Shown: positions 1 through 11,200 of the stretch, piece by piece
How the letters are laid out: every line of letters starts with the position of its first letter
How positions within the stretch are numbered: the first letter of the stretch is position 1
Assembly (NCBI GenBank): GCA_964473865.1
Contig: CAYYQN010000024.1
Coordinates: forward strand, 1-64,000
Length of the DNA stretch: 64,000 bases
DNA from: CAIMUX01 sp964473865
GTDB lineage: Bacteria; Eisenbacteria; RBG-16-71-46; CAIMUX01
Reading direction: 5' to 3'
Made by a program: the position numbers and the translations under genes
Notes under the pieces: generated by a model
What the model was told of the DNA's origin: nothing
The model's input: only the letters and a program-made list of their open reading frames with translations
Databases searched by the model: none

Positions 1-2963
<2,963 letters not shown>

Positions 2964-2990
2964 CGGGGTATCTCCGGGTAACCGAAGGCG

Positions 2991-3014
2991 GGGGCGCGCG
3001 GAAGTGCGCGCCCC
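2991..3014 (-). terminator. Strong hairpin in the secA leader
   Basis: A perfect 9-bp inverted repeat (ggggcgcgc / gcgcgcccc) with a 6-base loop lies 28 bases before the secA start and downstream of the predicted secA promoter. There is no T-tract. It could end readthrough from the kinase gene or act as leader structure for secA. Confidence 0.45.
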
Positions 3015-3029
3015 TCGCCGCAATCGTGG

Positions 3030-3059
3030 ATTCTAGGTGGTCGGATCGGGAGGGGTCAA
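3030..3059 (-). promoter_or_regulatory. Sigma-70-type promoter for secA
   Basis: On the minus strand, TTGACC (3054-3059) and TAGAAT (3030-3035) are separated by 18 bp. This predicts a start near 3023 and a leader of about 60 bases containing the hairpin at 2991-3014. Confidence 0.6.
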
Positions 3060-3137
3060 GGCACCGGCAAGCGGCACGAGCAGGCTGCTCGAGTCGCGCG
3101 GAACGGGCGGTCCGGCCTCGCCGCGCCCGGGCGCCCC

Positions 3138-3710
3138 CTACTGCACCAGCATCATCGCGAAGCCGGCCGCCATCGGAATGCGGATGTTGTCGTCCAGCGG
3201 GATGGGGAGCAGCTCCGAGAGCGTGGCCGCCACCGCGCCCACCCAGATCAGGAGGCGGCTGATGTCCGGCCCCGGGTAGAGGTAACCGATGATCAGGCAG
3301 GAGACGAGGCAGGCGAGGCTGCCTTCCAGGCTCTTGTCGAGAATCTTGATCCGACCCCAGCGCCGCCCGATCAGGGCCGCCATGGTGTCGCCCACCACCA
3401 GGAACGCCAGCGCCAGGACGGCGATCGGCTTGGGGAAGGTGTGCACGCAGATGAGGGCCGAGAGGAAGAGGTAGGTGCTCCCCAGCAGGTTGAACCGTTC
3501 GTGATCGCGCAGGATCTTGCCGAACACGAAGTAGAACACGGTGCGCACCCGCGCGACCTGCAGCCGGATGGCATCCACCGCCAGCACGAACAACGCCAGG
3601 ATGAGGATGGCCGTGCGTCCGACCTCCACCGGCACCAGGTAGATCCCGATCGGGACCGCCAGGCTCAGGAAGTGGATCGTCTTGCGGACCATCTCGGCGC
3701 CATAGCGCAT
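3138..3710 (-). CDS. Diacylglycerol/polyprenol kinase family membrane protein
   Basis: 190 residues, mostly hydrophobic, with about six predicted membrane segments. The N-terminal EMVRKTIHF, the central FLVVGDTMAALIGRRWGR and the following GKS-like stretch (KILDKSLEGSLAC) match the SEC59/DGK1/VTE5 family, CTP-dependent lipid kinases of the inner membrane that phosphorylate diacylglycerol, dolichol or phytol. The substrate here cannot be read from sequence. Start ATG at 3710 has GGGAGAG upstream. Only 18 bases separate it from the slt gene before it, so it is probably the last gene of the purine/slt unit. Confidence 0.85.
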   Translation of the reverse strand: MRYGAEMVRKTIHFLSLAVPIGIYLVPVEVGRTAILILALFVLAVDAIRLQVARVRTVFYFVFGKILRDHERFNLLGSTYLFLSALICVHTFPKPIAVLALAFLVVGDTMAALIGRRWGRIKILDKSLEGSLACLVSCLIIGYLYPGPDISRLLIWVGAVAATLSELLPIPLDDNIRIPMAAGFAMMLVQ

Positions 3711-3728
3711 CGTCTACTCTCCCGCCGC

Positions 3729-6224
3729 CTAGAGCGAGCCCCGCAGCAGCTCGCGACAGGTCCAGAACGTTTCCAGCACGCGACGCGCGTAGTCGCGCGT
3801 CTCCCGGTAGCCGATCATCTCGATGTAGAGGTCGGGATCCTCGCCGGGGCGCACCCAGCGCGCCGCGGGACCGTCGCCGGCATTATACGCGGCCAGCACG
3901 TAAGGCCAATTTCCCCCCGCGGCCCGAGCCAGGTCCCCCAGGTGCGCGACGCCGAGGAGAAGGTTGATGCGCGGCGCCTGCAGCGGGCCGGCCGGAAGGT
4001 TGTGCCGGCGCGCGGTGGCTTCCGCCGTCGAGGAGACGAGCTGCATCAGTCCCACCGCGCCCGCCCCGCTCACCACCGCACTCTCGTAGAGAGACTCGCG
4101 GCGCATCACGGCCCAGGCCCACTCGGGCGCGATGCCGAACCGACGCGAGGCGGCCGCAACGGCCGGGGCGTGCGGGAACGGATGGCGGAGACGCATCGAG
4201 GCGCTCTCGAGATTGCCGGCCGCGCGCGCGGCAAGGTCGGGCAGCCGCAGATCCAGCAGGCGGCGCACCCTCGTTTCCCCGGAACCGAGCCCCGGTGCGG
4301 CCAGGAGATCCTCCCGCGCCATCGCGGCCCAGTCGGTCCGCCCGGCCAGACGGAAGAGCTGCAGACGATCCGAGATGGTTTGCAGCGAGGCCGGCGCGGT
4401 CCAGGCGTCCGCGTCGCGGCTGAAGTCCGGCCGAAGCGGTTCCGGCGCCGGCGCCGTGGAGTCGCCGGCTTGTCCCCCCAACTCCGCCGCGGCACGGCCG
4501 TCCACGTCCGTCGCCGTGGAGTCGCCGTCCAGTCCCAGCGGCGCAGGGACGTCGGTCCCCTCACCGCCCAGCGCCGCCACCGCGCGCCAGTACGCCTCGG
4601 GATTGTCGACCGGCGGCCCGCCCGGCGAGCGGGCCAGGGCGATCGCCGAACGCGCTCGTCGCGCATAGTAGCCGGCGCCGGTATCCGCCGCCTTGGCCAG
4701 CGCCGCGCGCGCTTCGAACGTTCGCCCGCGACGCAGCTCCGCGCGGTAGATCCAGAACCAGGCCGCCGCGCCTTCCTCCGCCGTTCCGGCCGCCGCCGCC
4801 ACCTCCAGGATCGACCTCCCGCGCTCGGGAGCGCCCCTCGCCACGCGGCAGATCCCGCGGCGAAGCATCGCCTGCACCCTCTGGTCGCCGCCTCCCGCCT
4901 CCAGGTATCGCCCATACAGCGTGTCGGCCTCGACAAACCGGCGCTGCGCCTCCATCTCCCGGGCCCACTCCCAATACGCGGTCCGGCGGTCCTCCGGACT
5001 CCCGCGCCGCGCCACCCGACGGTAGAAGGCGGCCATCGAGTCGATCCGTCCGACGTTGCGCAGGGCTCGCGCGGTGATCAGCTCCCACTCGTCGGCGAAC
5101 CGCCCGCCGGCCCGGCTCCCCGGTATCGCCGCGCGATCGGCCAGCCCCACGTAGTCCCGCGCCTTCCACGCCGTGCGCGCCGCCCGGATCGCCAGCGAGT
5201 CCGCGCGCGCCGAGCCGGGGGAAGCGGCCAACGCCTGGGCCAGCGCCCGGAATCGATCCGCGTCCGCCCGCGCTTCCGCCGCGGCCAGGAGGATGCGCAC
5301 CCTCTCTCCGCGCGCGAGGACCGCCGGGTCGACCGACCCGTCCGGAGAGATCGTGTCCCGCAGGAGCCGCTCCGCCGTGCGGCCCCCCGGGAACTCGCGG
5401 ACCGTCCGCCAACGCAACGAGTCGGCCGCGCGCAGGTCTCCCCGCATCACCGCCAGACGGCGCTCGATCGGCAGGACGAAGGCGCGCCGATCCCCCGCCG
5501 AGGGCAGCTCATCGAGAAGCCGGCGCGCGCGCGTTGCGTCTCCCGATGCGACAGATCCCTCGACGACGGCTTCCTCCACCGGCTCCCGAGCCCACCGCGG
5601 CAGCGCCGGCTCCCGGGTGAGCCGCGCCGCCCCGATCAAGGCCGCCCCCACGGTGTCGCCGATCGCGATCCGGCACTCCGTCGCGAGCACGGCCGCGTAC
5701 GGTTCCGCGTCCGCGGGCACGGGTCCGGCCTCCAGCCACGCGAGCGCTCCGCCGGGATTCCCGCGGGCCTGCAGCAGCGTCGCGGCGGAGAGCGTGAAGA
5801 GGCCGTCCTCGTTCCACGCCCGCGCCGTGACGGGACTCCACTCCTCGAGCAGCAATCGGGCGGGACGAGGCTCTCCGAGGAAGAGCCGGTCCAGGATGAT
5901 GCGGCGCGCCCAGCCGATCGTCTCCGGAGAGGGCGGCGGCGCGACAAGGTCCGGGGCGTCCGGAACCGCCGCGCGCGGGCTCGACGAACCGCCGGCGGCA
6001 TCGCATAGCGAGTCGAGGAGCGCGGCGCGGACCCGGTCCAGGTCCACGAGGTCGGAGAGCGTCCGCGCGGAGGCCTCGATCGAGTCCAGACGAGTCCAGG
6101 CCTCTCGCCAGCGCAGCCAGGCCGTCGCCTCCGACCCGGCGGCCTCGCTCCGCACCGGGCCCAGGAGCAGAAGAGCCGCCGCCAGCGCCGCCGGGAACAG
6201 CGTTGCGTGCCGACTCACTCCCAT
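3729..6224 (-). CDS. Soluble-type lytic murein transglycosylase
   Basis: 831 residues. It has an N-terminal signal sequence (hydrophobic AALAAALLLLGPV, cleavage around residue 28), a long Ala/Arg-rich superhelical TPR-like region, and a C-terminal SLT domain from about residue 685. That domain carries the catalytic glutamate in AVMRRESLYES, then GAVGLMQL and YVLAAYNAGDGPA, the usual GH23 blocks. It should cleave peptidoglycan between MurNAc and GlcNAc in the periplasm, giving anhydro-muropeptides. A low-complexity acidic linker (GDSTATDVDGRAAAELGG region, around residues 560-600) interrupts the helical part. The start ATG overlaps the guaA stop by 10 bases, so it is translationally coupled to a purine gene, an uncommon pairing. 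Confidence 0.92.
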   Translation of the reverse strand: MGVSRHATLFPAALAAALLLLGPVRSEAAGSEATAWLRWREAWTRLDSIEASARTLSDLVDLDRVRAALLDSLCDAAGGSSSPRAAVPDAPDLVAPPPSPETIGWARRIILDRLFLGEPRPARLLLEEWSPVTARAWNEDGLFTLSAATLLQARGNPGGALAWLEAGPVPADAEPYAAVLATECRIAIGDTVGAALIGAARLTREPALPRWAREPVEEAVVEGSVASGDATRARRLLDELPSAGDRRAFVLPIERRLAVMRGDLRAADSLRWRTVREFPGGRTAERLLRDTISPDGSVDPAVLARGERVRILLAAAEARADADRFRALAQALAASPGSARADSLAIRAARTAWKARDYVGLADRAAIPGSRAGGRFADEWELITARALRNVGRIDSMAAFYRRVARRGSPEDRRTAYWEWAREMEAQRRFVEADTLYGRYLEAGGGDQRVQAMLRRGICRVARGAPERGRSILEVAAAAGTAEEGAAAWFWIYRAELRRGRTFEARAALAKAADTGAGYYARRARSAIALARSPGGPPVDNPEAYWRAVAALGGEGTDVPAPLGLDGDSTATDVDGRAAAELGGQAGDSTAPAPEPLRPDFSRDADAWTAPASLQTISDRLQLFRLAGRTDWAAMAREDLLAAPGLGSGETRVRRLLDLRLPDLAARAAGNLESASMRLRHPFPHAPAVAAASRRFGIAPEWAWAVMRRESLYESAVVSGAGAVGLMQLVSSTAEATARRHNLPAGPLQAPRINLLLGVAHLGDLARAAGGNWPYVLAAYNAGDGPAARWVRPGEDPDLYIEMIGYRETRDYARRVLETFWTCRELLRGSL

Positions 6225-7738
6225 TCGATGGTCCCGGGCGGCTTGCTGGTGATGTCGTAGGCCACCCGATTCACGCCGCGCACTTCGTTCACGATCCGCA
6301 CCGCCGTGCGCTCCAGAACCTCGGCGGGCAGGCGCGCCCAGTCGGCCGTCATCCCGTCCACGCTCGTGACCGCGCGCACCACGATCGCCTGGTCGTAGGT
6401 GCGCTCGTCACCCATCACGCCGACGCTGCGCACCGGCAGAAGGGCCGTGAACGCCTGCCAGACGCGGTCGTATTCCCCCGCCCGGCGCAGTTCCTCGATG
6501 AAGATGCGGTCGCTTTCGCGAGCCAGGCGCAGGCTCTCGGCGTTCACCTCGCCCAGGATGCGGACGGCCAGGCCCGGCCCCGGGAAGGGGTGCCGCCCAA
6601 GGATGCCCGCCGGAATCCCGAGGAGCTTCCCGACCTCGCGCACTTCATCCTTGAAGAGCTCTCGCAGCGGCTCCACGAGCGAGATCCGCATCCGCTCCGG
6701 CAGGCCTCCGACATTGTGGTGGCTCTTGATCACGGCGCCCGGCCCGCGCACGCCCTGCGATTCGATGACGTCCGGGTAGAGCGTTCCCTGCACCAGGAAG
6801 TCGAACGAGCCGAGTTGTCGCGCCTCTTCCTCGAAGACCCGGATGAAGAGCTCGCCGATGATCTTGCGTTTCCGCTCGGGGTCCGTCACGCCGCGCAGCG
6901 ATTCCAGGAAGCGGTTCGAGGCGTCGACGACCTTGAGCGGCAGCCCGAGCTGTTCCTTCAGGATCTGCACCACTTCGACCGCTTCGCCGGCGCGCAGCAG
7001 CCCGTGGTCGACGAAGACCGGCACCAGTCGGTCGCCGATCGCCCGATGGCAGAGGACCGCGGCGACGGAGGAGTCGACTCCCCCGCTGACGCCGCAGAGC
7101 GCGCGCCCCGAGCCGACGCGGCCCCGCACGCGCTCGATCGATTCGGCGACGAAGTCGCGCAGCGACCAGTCCGGACTGAGCCCCGCGCCGCGCTCGAGGA
7201 AGTTGCGCAGGATCGTCCGTCCCTCGGGCGTATGGCTCACCTCGGGGTGAAACTGCACCATGAAGCGCCGCTGGGAGGCGTCCTCCGCGGCGGCGTGCGG
7301 GCAGGTCGGAGTTCGCGCGACGGTACGACTCCCGGCCGGCGGGGACGTGACCAGGTCGCCGTGGCTCATCCACACCGTCGTCGGATCGGCCGTACCGTCC
7401 AGGAGGATCGATCTTTCGGCATGAGACAGAAGCTGCTTTCCGTACTCCCCGGCCGGACCCCGCTCCACCTTTCCTCCGAGCAGGTGGGAAAGGAGCTGCA
7501 TCCCGTAGCAGATCCCCAGCACCGGCAGCCCCATGGTCAGCACCTCAGGCTTGGGGAGGATCTTCTCATCCAGGACGGTGGCGGGACCTCCCGAAAGGAT
7601 GAGGGCGCGCGCCCCGCGCCGGGCCAGCTCCGCCGGAGAGATGTCGAACGGGACGACTTCGGAGTAATAGCCCAGCTCGCGCACGCGGCGGGCGATGAGC
7701 AGGTTGTACTGCGAGCCGAAGTCGAGCACTGCGATCAT
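6215..7738 (-). CDS. guaA: GMP synthase (glutamine-hydrolysing)
   Basis: 507 residues, the normal length. The N-terminal class I glutaminase has the nucleophile motif GICYGMQLL and the later QFHPEVSHT that completes the Cys-His-Glu triad. The ATP-pyrophosphatase domain has the P-loop GVSGGVDSSVAAVL. The C-terminal dimerisation domain ends ITSKPPGTIEWE, as is typical. The enzyme makes GMP from XMP with glutamine and ATP in the cytoplasm. Start ATG at 7738 is chosen because MIAVLDFGSQY is the conserved N-terminus and GGAG lies 8 bases before it; the open frame continues upstream but without family similarity. It sits between purH and slt in the minus-strand operon. Confidence 0.98.
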   Translation of the reverse strand: MIAVLDFGSQYNLLIARRVRELGYYSEVVPFDISPAELARRGARALILSGGPATVLDEKILPKPEVLTMGLPVLGICYGMQLLSHLLGGKVERGPAGEYGKQLLSHAERSILLDGTADPTTVWMSHGDLVTSPPAGSRTVARTPTCPHAAAEDASQRRFMVQFHPEVSHTPEGRTILRNFLERGAGLSPDWSLRDFVAESIERVRGRVGSGRALCGVSGGVDSSVAAVLCHRAIGDRLVPVFVDHGLLRAGEAVEVVQILKEQLGLPLKVVDASNRFLESLRGVTDPERKRKIIGELFIRVFEEEARQLGSFDFLVQGTLYPDVIESQGVRGPGAVIKSHHNVGGLPERMRISLVEPLRELFKDEVREVGKLLGIPAGILGRHPFPGPGLAVRILGEVNAESLRLARESDRIFIEELRRAGEYDRVWQAFTALLPVRSVGVMGDERTYDQAIVVRAVTSVDGMTADWARLPAEVLERTAVRIVNEVRGVNRVAYDITSKPPGTIEWE

Positions 7739-7797
7739 GTCGTCAGCTCCCGTCTGCTTCCGGCCGGGGTCCGTCCCCCGGGCGGCCGTTCCCAGGC

Positions 7798-9405
7798 CTA
7801 ACCGTGACTGAAGATCCGGGCCCCGTTCAACGCCATCGCCATCCCGTGTTCCGCGCACGCCGCCACCGACTCCTCGTCCCGCACGGAACCTCCGGGATGC
7901 AGAACCGCCGTGACCCCCACGGAGGCGGCCCGGTCCACGCAGTCGCGGAACGGGAAGAACGCATCGGATACCATCACCGACCCAGCCAGATCGTGCCCGG
8001 CGCGCTCGGCCTTGCGGATCGCCGCTTCCACGGAGTCGATCCGGCTGCACTGCCCGGACCCGACACCGACGGTGCACTCGTTCTTCGCGAAGAGGATTCC
8101 GTTGCTCCGCACGTGCTTCAGGATCTTCCAGCCAAAGAGAAGGTCGGCCCGCTCCCGCGGGTCCGGTTCGCGCGGGGTCACCACGCGCCACCGGTCTTCC
8201 CCCACCCCCGGAGGCAGGGGGGTCTGCAGCAGAAACCCGGCGCCGGCGAACCGCCCCCGCACTGGGCTCGCCGCGGTGCGCCAGGCCTCCGCGGGACAGC
8301 GCAGGAGCACCCGGTTCTTCTTGGTCCGTAACGCCGAGAGCGCCTCCGGCGCATAGTCCGGAGCCAGCACCACCTCCAGGAAGGTTTCGTTCAGGAGCGC
8401 CACGGTGGCCTCGTCGACGGGCCGGTTCAGGGCCACGACGCCGCCGAACGCCGAGAGCGCATCCGCCTCTCGCGCGCGCCGGTAGGTCTCCGCGAGCGCG
8501 GAGCCGCGCGCCGCTCCGCAGGGGATCCCATGCTTCACCACCACCGCGACCGGCGTCGAATCGAACTCGGCGAGGAGATCGCGGCCGCAGGCGAGGTCCA
8601 GATAATTGTTGTAGCTGAGCTCCTTCCCGTGGAGCTGCTCCAGATTGAACGGAAAGCCATCTCCCGTCCCGTAGAGCCCGGCCTGCTGGGAGGGATTCTC
8701 GCCGTAGCGAAGATTCCGGCGCCGGGGCGCACGGACCTCCCAGGTCTCCGGCAGCGCGTCCGAAACCGCAGGAGCCCCGGGAAGCGAGGCCCTCGCTTCC
8801 GTCGCCGCGGGCCGCGTGGCGCGCGCGGCCATCCAGCGGGCGATCGTCGCGTCGTACTCCGCCGTCACCTGGAAGGCGCGCGCCGCCAGAGCCGCCGCGA
8901 ACGGTTCCTCGAGCGAGCCGGCCCCGCGCTCCAGCGCCTGACGCACCGGCTCGTAGTCGTCCGGAGTCGTGACCACCGCGACATGCCGGTGGTTCTTGGC
9001 GGCCGCGCGCACCAGCGCCGGCCCGCCGATGTCGATCAACTCGATCGTCGCATCGGCATCCAGGCGCTGCGCGAGAGCGGCGTCGAACGGATAGAGGTTG
9101 ACCACCACCAGGTCGATCCCCCGGATCCCGGCCTCCGCCGCCATGCGGAGGTCGGCCGGGTCATCGCGCCGGAAGAGGATGCCGCCGTGAATGAGCGGAT
9201 GCAGCGTCTTCACGCGGCCGCCGAACAGCGAGCCGAATCCGGTGATCTCCTCGACGGTTGTCACCGGCAGCCCCGCCTCGCGCAGGTACGACGCAGTACC
9301 TCCGGACGAAACCAGCTCGGCGCCGTGCTTCACGGCTTCCCGCGCCAGCGGCAACAGCCCGTCCTTGTGATACGCGGAGATGAGCGCGCGCTGCACCCGG
9401 ATCAT
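7798..9405 (-). CDS. purH: Bifunctional AICAR formyltransferase / IMP cyclohydrolase
   Basis: 535 residues, standard PurH length. The N-terminal MGS-like IMP cyclohydrolase domain has the SSGGTA and GGRVKTLHP motifs. The C-terminal AICAR transformylase domain has RYGENPSQQA, VVKHGIPCG and SDAFFPFRD. It performs the last two steps of IMP synthesis. Its ATG overlaps the purC stop by four bases (ATGA). The next gene, guaA, starts 59 bases after its stop, so IMP production and GMP synthesis are encoded together. Confidence 0.98.
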   Translation of the reverse strand: MIRVQRALISAYHKDGLLPLAREAVKHGAELVSSGGTASYLREAGLPVTTVEEITGFGSLFGGRVKTLHPLIHGGILFRRDDPADLRMAAEAGIRGIDLVVVNLYPFDAALAQRLDADATIELIDIGGPALVRAAAKNHRHVAVVTTPDDYEPVRQALERGAGSLEEPFAAALAARAFQVTAEYDATIARWMAARATRPAATEARASLPGAPAVSDALPETWEVRAPRRRNLRYGENPSQQAGLYGTGDGFPFNLEQLHGKELSYNNYLDLACGRDLLAEFDSTPVAVVVKHGIPCGAARGSALAETYRRAREADALSAFGGVVALNRPVDEATVALLNETFLEVVLAPDYAPEALSALRTKKNRVLLRCPAEAWRTAASPVRGRFAGAGFLLQTPLPPGVGEDRWRVVTPREPDPRERADLLFGWKILKHVRSNGILFAKNECTVGVGSGQCSRIDSVEAAIRKAERAGHDLAGSVMVSDAFFPFRDCVDRAASVGVTAVLHPGGSVRDEESVAACAEHGMAMALNGARIFSHG

Positions 9406-10313
9406 GACGCCGATTCCCAGCGCGGCGCATCGGCGCCCCCGGTCAAGACGTCATAGGCACGCTGGTAGCGCGCCAGCGCCTCTTTCGCCACCGCCGGCGG
9501 CAGCGGCGGCGCCGGTGGATTGCGGTCCCAGTCGAGGCTCTTCAGGTAGTCGCGGACGTATTGCTTGTCCCACGGGTCCGGGGGTCCGCCCGCCTGCAGC
9601 GAACTCACCGGCCAGAACCGGGAGGAGTCCGGTGTCAGCACCTCGTCGATCAGGGTCAGCTTCCCGTCGATCCACCCGAATTCGAACTTCGTGTCGGCGA
9701 TGATGACGCCCCGGGTCAGGGCGTACGCCGAGCCGCGGCTGTAGACGTCGAGGGTCAGCCGGGCCAGCGCTCCGGCGGTCTCCTTCCCTACCAGGTCCGC
9801 GGTCTGCGCGGGGGTGAGCGGCTCGTCGTGACCCTGTTCCGCCTTCGTCGTCGGCGTGAAGATCGGCTCCGGCAGGCGGTCGAACTCCTTGAGCCCCGGG
9901 GGCAGCTTGAGCCCGCACACCGTGCCCGAGCCGCGATACTCGGCCCAGCCGGAGCCGGCCAGATACCCGCGCACCACACACTCCACGGGCACCCGCTCCG
10001 CCTTGCGCACCAGCATCCAGCGCCCCGCCAGGGCCGCCGCGTGGGGGGCGAAGGCGTCCGGCAGGTCCGCCTCATCGATGCTCAAGAAGTGCGTCGGCAG
10101 AAGGCGCTCGAAGCCGCGAAACCAGAAGGCGGCGATCCGGTTCAGCAGGGCGCCCTTGCCGGGCAGCCCATCGGGCAACACGCAATCGAAGGCCGAGATC
10201 CGATCGGTGGTGACCACCAACAGCCGCTCACCGAGATCCACGGTCTCGCGCACCTTGCCGCGATGCCATGGCTCGATTCCCAGGGGTGCAAGTCCGAGAA
10301 ACGCCTGCGTCAT
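9402..10313 (-). CDS. purC: Phosphoribosylaminoimidazole-succinocarboxamide synthase
   Basis: 303 residues, in the longer SAICAR-synthase class. Recognisable blocks are GKVRETVDLGERLLVVTTDR near the N-terminus, ECVVRGYLAGSGW, ADTKFEFGW and LIDEVLTPDSSRFWP. It joins CAIR and aspartate with ATP. ATG at 10313 is taken as the start because MTQAFLGLAPLG leads directly into the family sequence and GGAAGGA lies upstream; the frame continues 39 codons further as low-complexity Arg/Gly sequence inside purN. It overlaps purN by ATGA upstream and purH by ATGA downstream, so the three genes are probably translationally coupled. Confidence 0.97.
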   Translation of the reverse strand: MTQAFLGLAPLGIEPWHRGKVRETVDLGERLLVVTTDRISAFDCVLPDGLPGKGALLNRIAAFWFRGFERLLPTHFLSIDEADLPDAFAPHAAALAGRWMLVRKAERVPVECVVRGYLAGSGWAEYRGSGTVCGLKLPPGLKEFDRLPEPIFTPTTKAEQGHDEPLTPAQTADLVGKETAGALARLTLDVYSRGSAYALTRGVIIADTKFEFGWIDGKLTLIDEVLTPDSSRFWPVSSLQAGGPPDPWDKQYVRDYLKSLDWDRNPPAPPLPPAVAKEALARYQRAYDVLTGGADAPRWESAS

Positions 10314-11029
10314 GGTTGGTTCCTTCCGTCCGAAGCCATCGAGTCCGTCCGTGTCCGCGCGTTCCCCGCGCCCGCGCCCGCGTCCGCGCCCGACGCGCCG
10401 TCCCAGCGCACCGTCCGCCCATCGATCCAAAACCGCCGCGTCGCCGCGTCATTCACCGCCTCCACCAGGATCCGGTGCTCCGACTCGAGGATCCGCGCCG
10501 CCAGCGTCTCTTCGGTGTCGTCGGCGAGCACCGGCACCGCCTGCTGGCGCAGGATCGGCCCGGCATCCACCTCCGCGGTCACGAGGTGCACGGTACAGCC
10601 CGCCACGCGAACTCCGTAGTCCAGCGCCTGGCGTGGCCCGTGGAGTCCGGGAAACGCGGGCAGGAGGGACGGGTGGATGTTGAGCACGCGCAGGGGGAAC
10701 GCTCCGAGGAGCGTCGAGCCCACGATCCGGAAGAAGCCGGCCAGGATGACCCAGTCCACGCCGTGCTCCCGCAGGCGCTCAACCAGCGCGCGCTCCGCCT
10801 CCGGACGCAGCCGGGCCCTGGGCGAGCCGGGATCGAGGTGGATCGCCGGGACGCCGCTGCGGCGCGCGCGCTCCAGGGCGGCAGCATCCGGCCGGTCGGA
10901 GATCACGACCGCGACCCGCGCCCGCAGCGCACCCGCCTCCTGGGCATCCAGCAGCGCCTGCAGATTCGATCCGCGGCCCGAGGCAAGCACGCCCAGGCGC
11001 GGAAGCGTTCGAGATTCGATGGCGGTCAT
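10310..11029 (-). CDS. purN: Phosphoribosylglycinamide formyltransferase (folate-dependent)
   Basis: 239 residues. Family signatures: GVLASGRGSNLQALLD (phosphate-binding loop), the catalytic NIHPSLLPAFPG and the HLVTAEVDAGPIL stretch. It formylates GAR using 10-formyl-THF. The C-terminal 30 residues are Gly/Ala/Arg-rich, not part of the family, and overlap the region before purC. It is the first gene of the purN-purC-purH-guaA unit. No Shine-Dalgarno precedes the ATG. A possible -10 (TAAGAT, 11039-11044) ends only nine bases before it, so the transcript may be nearly leaderless. Confidence 0.95.
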   Translation of the reverse strand: MTAIESRTLPRLGVLASGRGSNLQALLDAQEAGALRARVAVVISDRPDAAALERARRSGVPAIHLDPGSPRARLRPEAERALVERLREHGVDWVILAGFFRIVGSTLLGAFPLRVLNIHPSLLPAFPGLHGPRQALDYGVRVAGCTVHLVTAEVDAGPILRQQAVPVLADDTEETLAARILESEHRILVEAVNDAATRRFWIDGRTVRWDGASGADAGAGAGNARTRTDSMASDGRNQP

Positions 11030-11089
11030 GGCGGGGGCATCTTACACCGAACCCCCGTCTCCGGCCACCGGTCTGCGGCGCGCCGTCGC

Positions 11090-11200
11090 CCCGGAGTCGC
11101 GGCACTTGCCCCCGCACTCGGGCGCCCGCCCCCGCGGTCGTGGCGTTTGCCCCCGTACTCGCGGCGCTTGCCTCCGTACCTGCGGCGCTTGCCCCCCTCG
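11090..11200. repeat. Degenerate 21-bp tandem repeat between purN and comEC
   Basis: About five imperfect copies of a 20-21 bp unit; the two best copies read ccccgtactcgcggcgcttgc (11152-11172) and ctccgtacctgcggcgcttg (11172-11191). The array ends right at the comEC stop codon and fills most of the intergenic space. Its decay toward the purN side suggests an old local expansion. Confidence 0.6.

Noticed and set aside
3441..6008. 855-codon plus-strand frame opposite slt
   Set aside because: It is Arg/Pro-rich low-complexity antisense to a gene with a clear SLT domain. GC-rich codon usage keeps such frames open.
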